64,000 nt of DNA from Kutzneria sp. CA-103260 (GTDB taxonomy: Bacteria > Actinomycetota > Actinomycetes > Mycobacteriales > Pseudonocardiaceae): the NCBI RefSeq assembly GCF_018263855.1, contig NZ_CP073318.1, positions 5,394,001 through 5,458,000 on the forward strand, written 5' to 3'. Of the stretch, positions 60,231 to 64,000 are shown in pieces. The number at the start of each line of letters is the position of its first letter. Positions within the stretch are counted from its first letter, which is position 1. A program made the position numbers and the translations under genes. The notes under the pieces were generated by a model. It made no database searches. It saw nothing but the letters and a program-made list of their open reading frames with translations, and had not been told where the DNA came from.

Positions 60231-61331
60231 ATGGAAGCAAAAGTCGCTCGTTTGATCGAATACGAGCGGGGTATCCGTCGGGCGCAGGCCGAGCGGTTGC
60301 GGTTGATCGCCGAGTTGAACGTGGACGACTGGGCCGTCATCGACATCGGCATGGCGTTGCAGCTCTCGCCCAGCAACGCCTCCTCGCTTGTCCAGTGGGC
60401 CACCCGCGTGGCCACACTGTTTCCGGATGTGTTGGAGGCGATGGAGGCCGGGGTGATCAGTGAGTGGTCCGCCCACGGGCTGGTCGATCCGACCGAGGAC
60501 TACACACCAGAGTTGGCGCAGAAGGCCGTCGCGAAGACGTTGGAGACGGCGGAGGGCCGGTGCTGTCAACAACTCCGGCGGTCGGTGCAGCGCCGGTTGC
60601 AGCGCGCGGATCCTGCTGGGCATGCCCGGCGGTGTGCGGGGCGGCGGCGGGGTCGGAAGGTCGAGCTCTACGACGAGGACGACGGGATGGCCGTCCTGAA
60701 GTCCGAACAGCCGGTGGAGGTCGCTCAGGCGATGTACACCAAGATCGACCGGCTGGCCCGCGCGGAACCCAAGAACGGCAGGTCGATGGACGCGGTTCGG
60801 GCGGACGTGTTGGCCGCCTTGGTGTTGGAAGAACCGAAAAGTGCCGGTTCGAAGGCGTTGATCCAGGTCACCGTGCCCATCACCGCGTTGTTGGGTGTCG
60901 ATGATCGGCCGGGGCAGCTCGATGCTGGTCAGTTGATCCCGGCAGAGGTCGTGCGGGACTTGATGTCCCAGCCTGGCACGGTGTTCCACCGGCTGCTCAC
61001 CGATGGGGCCGGCAACTTGTTGGAGTACAGCCCGGGGATGTACCGGCCGAAGGCGGAGGTGGACCGGTTCATTCGCACCCGGCACAGGACGTGTGTGATG
61101 CCCTGTTGTTCGCATCCGTCGCGGTCGTGCGACCTCGATCATGCGGTGGCGTGGCCGGAAGGCAAGACCACGGGCACTAATCTCGGGCCGTTGGACCGTA
61201 GGCATCACCGCTACAAGCATGCGACCAAAGCGAAGGTCACCATCGCCGAGGATGGGACCGCCAGCATCCAGACGCGGTGGGGGCAGACCTACAGCACCAA
61301 GCCAGATCCGTTGGATGAGCCGCCGTTCTGA
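60231..61331 (+). CDS. DUF222/HNH endonuclease protein (REP13E12-type)
   Basis: 366 aa from ATG 60231; a longer frame to 60162 exists without conserved sequence. DUF222 region (about 1-240) with AKVARLIEYERGIRRAQAER, WATRVATLFPDVLEAMEAGV and SMDAVRADVLAALVLE. C-terminal HNH with zinc knuckle RTCVMPCCSH and catalytic SCDLDHAVAWPEGKTTGTNL, DRRHHRYKH (about 305-345). This is the 13E12 repeat family of actinobacteria, often mobile and multi-copy. No flanking inverted repeats found. Confidence 0.87.
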   Translation: MEAKVARLIEYERGIRRAQAERLRLIAELNVDDWAVIDIGMALQLSPSNASSLVQWATRVATLFPDVLEAMEAGVISEWSAHGLVDPTEDYTPELAQKAVAKTLETAEGRCCQQLRRSVQRRLQRADPAGHARRCAGRRRGRKVELYDEDDGMAVLKSEQPVEVAQAMYTKIDRLARAEPKNGRSMDAVRADVLAALVLEEPKSAGSKALIQVTVPITALLGVDDRPGQLDAGQLIPAEVVRDLMSQPGTVFHRLLTDGAGNLLEYSPGMYRPKAEVDRFIRTRHRTCVMPCCSHPSRSCDLDHAVAWPEGKTTGTNLGPLDRRHHRYKHATKAKVTIAEDGTASIQTRWGQTYSTKPDPLDEPPF

Positions 61332-61685
61332 TCCAAACCGCCACGACCACCGGACCTGCCACCGCCAGACCTGTGCCGTTGGCGGGAACCGTTGAATGAG
61401 AACCGTTCTGAGATCGTATCGACGGCCCCTTCCCACAATTCCATAACATCACAGACCCTTGGGCTCGTGATCCGCTGCCGCGGCCACGACGGCCGACTCC
61501 TTCCCCAAAGACTCCTGTGTGCCGCCGCGGCCTTGCCACCCGGCACCGTGGTTGCGGTCCGTAGGTGCGCGCGTCAGGTGGGTGCGTGGGTTCGGCGCGA
61601 GTTACGTCGTGGGTGCGTTGGGGGTGCGTGTGTTGGTTTTGGTTCTGCTCTGGACTTGGCTTGGGTGGGCGGAGATGCTGCCGGT
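61332..61685. other. 354-bp region without a gene
   Basis: Open frames continue through it but show no domain or codon pattern I trust. The stretch 61565-61650 is G/T-rich with direct repeats of GGTGCGT. The promoter and leader of the P450-reductase fusion probably lie here. Confidence 0.4.
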
Positions 61686-63782
61686 ATGGGCTCTGCGGAT
61701 GGGGTTGGGATCACGGTGGCGGGGTTGGATGCGGATCCGTATCCGATCTATGCAAGGTTGCGGCGAGAGCGGCCGGTGGTGTGGGTGGGCTGGGCGAGGG
61801 CGTTTTTTGTGACCAGGTGGGAAGACGTGCGGGCGCTGGCGGCGGAGCCGGGGACGTACAGCGCGGCGGTGGAGGACTCGCCGCTGACGGAGGCGATCGG
61901 GCCGAATCTGTTGCACAGCGAGGGCGAATGCCACCGGAGGCTGAGGAAGCCTTTGACGGACAGGCTGAGGCCGTCGGTGATTGCCAAAGGGATGCGAGCC
62001 GTGGTGGAGGGGGTGGTGGACGAGCTGGTGGAAGGGCTGGAGGCGGGGAGGGTGGTGGATCTGATTGGGGAATTCGCGCAGCCGCTGGCGATTCGGGTGT
62101 TGACGGAGGCAACGGGGTTGCCGAAGGTGCCGGCGGAGACAGTGCTGGGGTGGTTAAACGGGATCGCGGCGGGGGCGTCGAACTACGAGGGGGACGAGGA
62201 GAAGAGTCGGCTGGCGGAGGGGGCTGGACGCGAGGTGGACGAGATGCTCCGGCGGCGGGTGGACGAAGGGGTGCCGGCAGGGAGCATTCTGTCGGCGTTG
62301 CTGGCCACGGGGGCGACGTTCAGTGAGCTGGCGGCGACAGTGAAGCTGCTGATCGTGGGCGGCATGCAGGAACCCAGAGACCTGTTCGGCTTCGCGATGG
62401 GGGCCTACGTGGAGCGGGCGGAAGTGCGAGAAAGGGTGCGGGAGGACGAGGGGGCGGTGGGGGCGCTGATCGAAGAGGCGCTGCGGTGGGGATCGCCGGT
62501 GGGGACAGTGACACGGCGGACAACGAAGGCGGTGACACTGTCCGGAGTGGACCTGCCGGCGGGGGCGGTGGTGGCGGGGGTGCTGAGCTCGGCCAACCGC
62601 GACGAGCGGCGCTGGGACAACCCGGACGACTTCGACATCGACCGAAAGGACCTCCAGCACATCGCGTTCAGCGCGGGCCCGCATGCGTGTGTGGGGGCGA
62701 GCCTGGCGAGGCTGGAGGCGCGGGTGGCGGTGGCACGGCTGGTGGAACGGTTCCCGGACCTCAGTCTGCAAGAGCCGATCAAGGTGCACGGGTGGGAGTT
62801 TCGCGGGCCGGTGGCGCTGAAGGTGACGCTTCGGGGGCGGGCATCGGTGAAGAGGGCGCGGGAAGGACGCCTGCTGCGGGTTGGTGCTGTGGAGGCGTTG
62901 ACGGATGATGTTCGATTGCTGACGTTGATGCCGGCGGATGGGCGACGGCTGCCCGAGGTGGAGCCGGGTGCGCACATTGACCTCACCACGGGCGAGGGCA
63001 AGCGGCAGTACTCGCTCACGGGGACGGGCACCGATCGCTGGCAGATTGCGGTGCGGCGGCGGGAGGACGGGCGCGGCGGGTCGGTCTGGGTGCACGAGCG
63101 GGTGGCGGTCGGCGACACGCTTCGGGTGGACGGGCCGCGCAATCACTTCCGGTTGACAGACGCGCCGGAGCACGTGTTCATCGCGGGCGGCATCGGGATC
63201 ACGCCGATCGTGCCGATGGTGGCCCGGCTGCGGGAAACCGGTCGGCGGTGGCAGTTGCACTACATTGGACGGTCGCTGGCCGAGATGCCCTTCCGCGAAC
63301 TGTTGGCCGGGCCGGAAACGACCCTGTGGACGACGAGGAACGATGGCCGGCCGTCGTTGTCGGCGCTGATGAACGGCTTGCCCGATGGGACCGCGGTGTA
63401 CTGCTGCGGGCCGGCGTCGCTGATCGACGAGATCGAGCAGTTGGACGTCTGGTCGCGGCTGGTGCTGACGGTGGAGCGATTCGCGCCCCGGGCGCGCGAT
63501 CACGGGACCCAAGACGACAAACCGTTCGACGTCGGCCTGCGCGACGGTCGTACGGTCCACGTGGCCGCGGGTTGTTCGGTGCTCGATGCCTTGCGGGACG
63601 TGGGCGTGCTGGTGCCGTCCACCTGCCGTGAAGGAACCTGCGGCTCGTGCGAAACCGCTGTCCTGGAGGGCGAAATCGACCACCGCGACAGTGTGCTGAA
63701 CCCGCAGGAACGAGCCAGCAGCGACACCATGATGGTATGCGTGTCCCGGGCGCGTTCACACCGCCTGACGCTCGATCTCTGA
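61686..63782 (+). CDS. Self-sufficient P450 fusion (CYP116B-like: P450-FMN reductase-[2Fe-2S])
   Basis: 698 aa from ATG 61686. P450 domain (1-390): ExxR E264-R267, heme loop FSAGPHAC with Cys335. The I-helix reads VGGMQEPRD (224-232) instead of the usual AGxDT. Reductase domain (about 395-600): QYSLTG flavin-binding motif, GGIGITPIVPMVARL nucleotide site, CCGPASL. C-terminal plant-type ferredoxin (about 610-698): TCREGTCGSCETAVLEGEID cluster loop plus MMVCVSRA. All electron-transfer parts are in one chain, so it needs only NAD(P)H. Codons in 62000-62850 are strikingly G-rich compared with neighbours, possibly recent acquisition. Confidence 0.9.
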   Translation: MGSADGVGITVAGLDADPYPIYARLRRERPVVWVGWARAFFVTRWEDVRALAAEPGTYSAAVEDSPLTEAIGPNLLHSEGECHRRLRKPLTDRLRPSVIAKGMRAVVEGVVDELVEGLEAGRVVDLIGEFAQPLAIRVLTEATGLPKVPAETVLGWLNGIAAGASNYEGDEEKSRLAEGAGREVDEMLRRRVDEGVPAGSILSALLATGATFSELAATVKLLIVGGMQEPRDLFGFAMGAYVERAEVRERVREDEGAVGALIEEALRWGSPVGTVTRRTTKAVTLSGVDLPAGAVVAGVLSSANRDERRWDNPDDFDIDRKDLQHIAFSAGPHACVGASLARLEARVAVARLVERFPDLSLQEPIKVHGWEFRGPVALKVTLRGRASVKRAREGRLLRVGAVEALTDDVRLLTLMPADGRRLPEVEPGAHIDLTTGEGKRQYSLTGTGTDRWQIAVRRREDGRGGSVWVHERVAVGDTLRVDGPRNHFRLTDAPEHVFIAGGIGITPIVPMVARLRETGRRWQLHYIGRSLAEMPFRELLAGPETTLWTTRNDGRPSLSALMNGLPDGTAVYCCGPASLIDEIEQLDVWSRLVLTVERFAPRARDHGTQDDKPFDVGLRDGRTVHVAAGCSVLDALRDVGVLVPSTCREGTCGSCETAVLEGEIDHRDSVLNPQERASSDTMMVCVSRARSHRLTLDL

Positions 63783-63791
63783 CAAAGCGGC

Positions 63792-64000
63792 TCACCCCGC
63801 AGTGATCAGCGAGCCGAGCAGGGCCAGCGCCTGGGCCGAGGGTGTGCCCGGCTCGGCGTGATAGACAACGATCACCAGGTTGTCGGTGCCGGTGACGGCG
63901 AGCTTGTCCCGGTGCAGGATGAGCTCGCCGACCTGAGGATGACTCAGCCTGGTGGTGGCGCTGCGCCGACGGCGGATGTCGTGACGGGCCCACAGGCGGC
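63792..64000 (-). CDS. XRE/MmyB-type regulator (partial, 5' end outside window)
   Basis: Only the C-terminal ~69 codons are present. The readable part, RLWARHDIRRRRSATTRLSH, PQVGELILHRDKLAV and PGTPSAQALALLGSL, is the end of the MmyB-like ligand-binding domain found after an N-terminal HTH in many actinobacterial regulators. Convergent with the P450 fusion gene (9 bp between stops). Confidence 0.78.
   Translation of the reverse strand, partial: RLWARHDIRRRRSATTRLSHPQVGELILHRDKLAVTGTDNLVIVVYHAEPGTPSAQALALLGSLITAG

Overview
The window is about 70% GC, with dense genes, frequent GTG starts and 1-4 bp start/stop overlaps. Regulator families (TetR, LysR, IclR, ECF, LAL, WYL), F420-type luciferase-like oxidoreductases, a REP13E12-type DUF222/HNH protein, P450s and a type I PKS point to a filamentous actinomycete. 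Pseudonocardiaceae (Kutzneria/Amycolatopsis-like) is my best guess, as an inference from gene style only. I found no tRNA, rRNA, CRISPR array, prophage or complete insertion sequence.

Layout. 1-9135 is accessory metabolism with local regulators: NmrA-like/LysR, glycosyltransferase/MarR, an ADH/TetR pair with two tandem operators, a YCII protein, a hydrolase/WYL pair, an LLM oxidoreductase, a methyltransferase gene broken by an internal deletion, and a Gfo/Idh/MocA oxidoreductase. 9274-11151 is an exported GH32 fructan hydrolase. 11237-20168 is the most unusual catabolic locus. A five-gene minus-strand operon (formaldehyde-activating-enzyme-like protein, enolase-superfamily enzyme, aldehyde dehydrogenase, beta-hydroxyacid dehydrogenase, iron-containing alcohol dehydrogenase) diverges from an IclR regulator, which is followed by a second aldehyde dehydrogenase and an MFS transporter.

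20165-31146 holds small regulator/enzyme modules (TetR-hydrolase, LysR-IMPase-like, TetR-SDR-tautomerase) and an apparent redox operon: ECF sigma, membrane Rieske protein, cupredoxin lipoprotein, Tat-exported metallophosphoesterase, DoxX-like membrane protein. 31225-35609 includes a methyltransferase remnant, a DUF3500 protein and an ECF41-type sigma factor next to a divergent epimerase/cupin pair. That pair's intergenic region carries two mirror-image matches to the ECF41 promoter. 35629-41090 is core metabolism: metF behind a cobalamin riboswitch, and the glyoxylate shunt (aceA-aceB) divergent from a RamB-type regulator.

41078-52499 holds an Lrp-type regulator with a homogentisate-dioxygenase-like bicupin, a TIGR01777 epimerase, an MBL-fold hydrolase with a putative palindromic operator, enoyl-CoA hydratase, a large LAL regulator, TetR, hemerythrin and a secreted DUF4232 protein. 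52749-59957 is a compact, TE-less polyketide locus (P450, SnoaL-like protein, single-module KS-AT-ACP PKS, acyl-CoA dehydrogenase, second P450) closed by a strong terminator. The right end has the DUF222/HNH protein, a self-sufficient CYP116B-like P450-reductase-ferredoxin fusion and the 3' end of an XRE/MmyB-type regulator.
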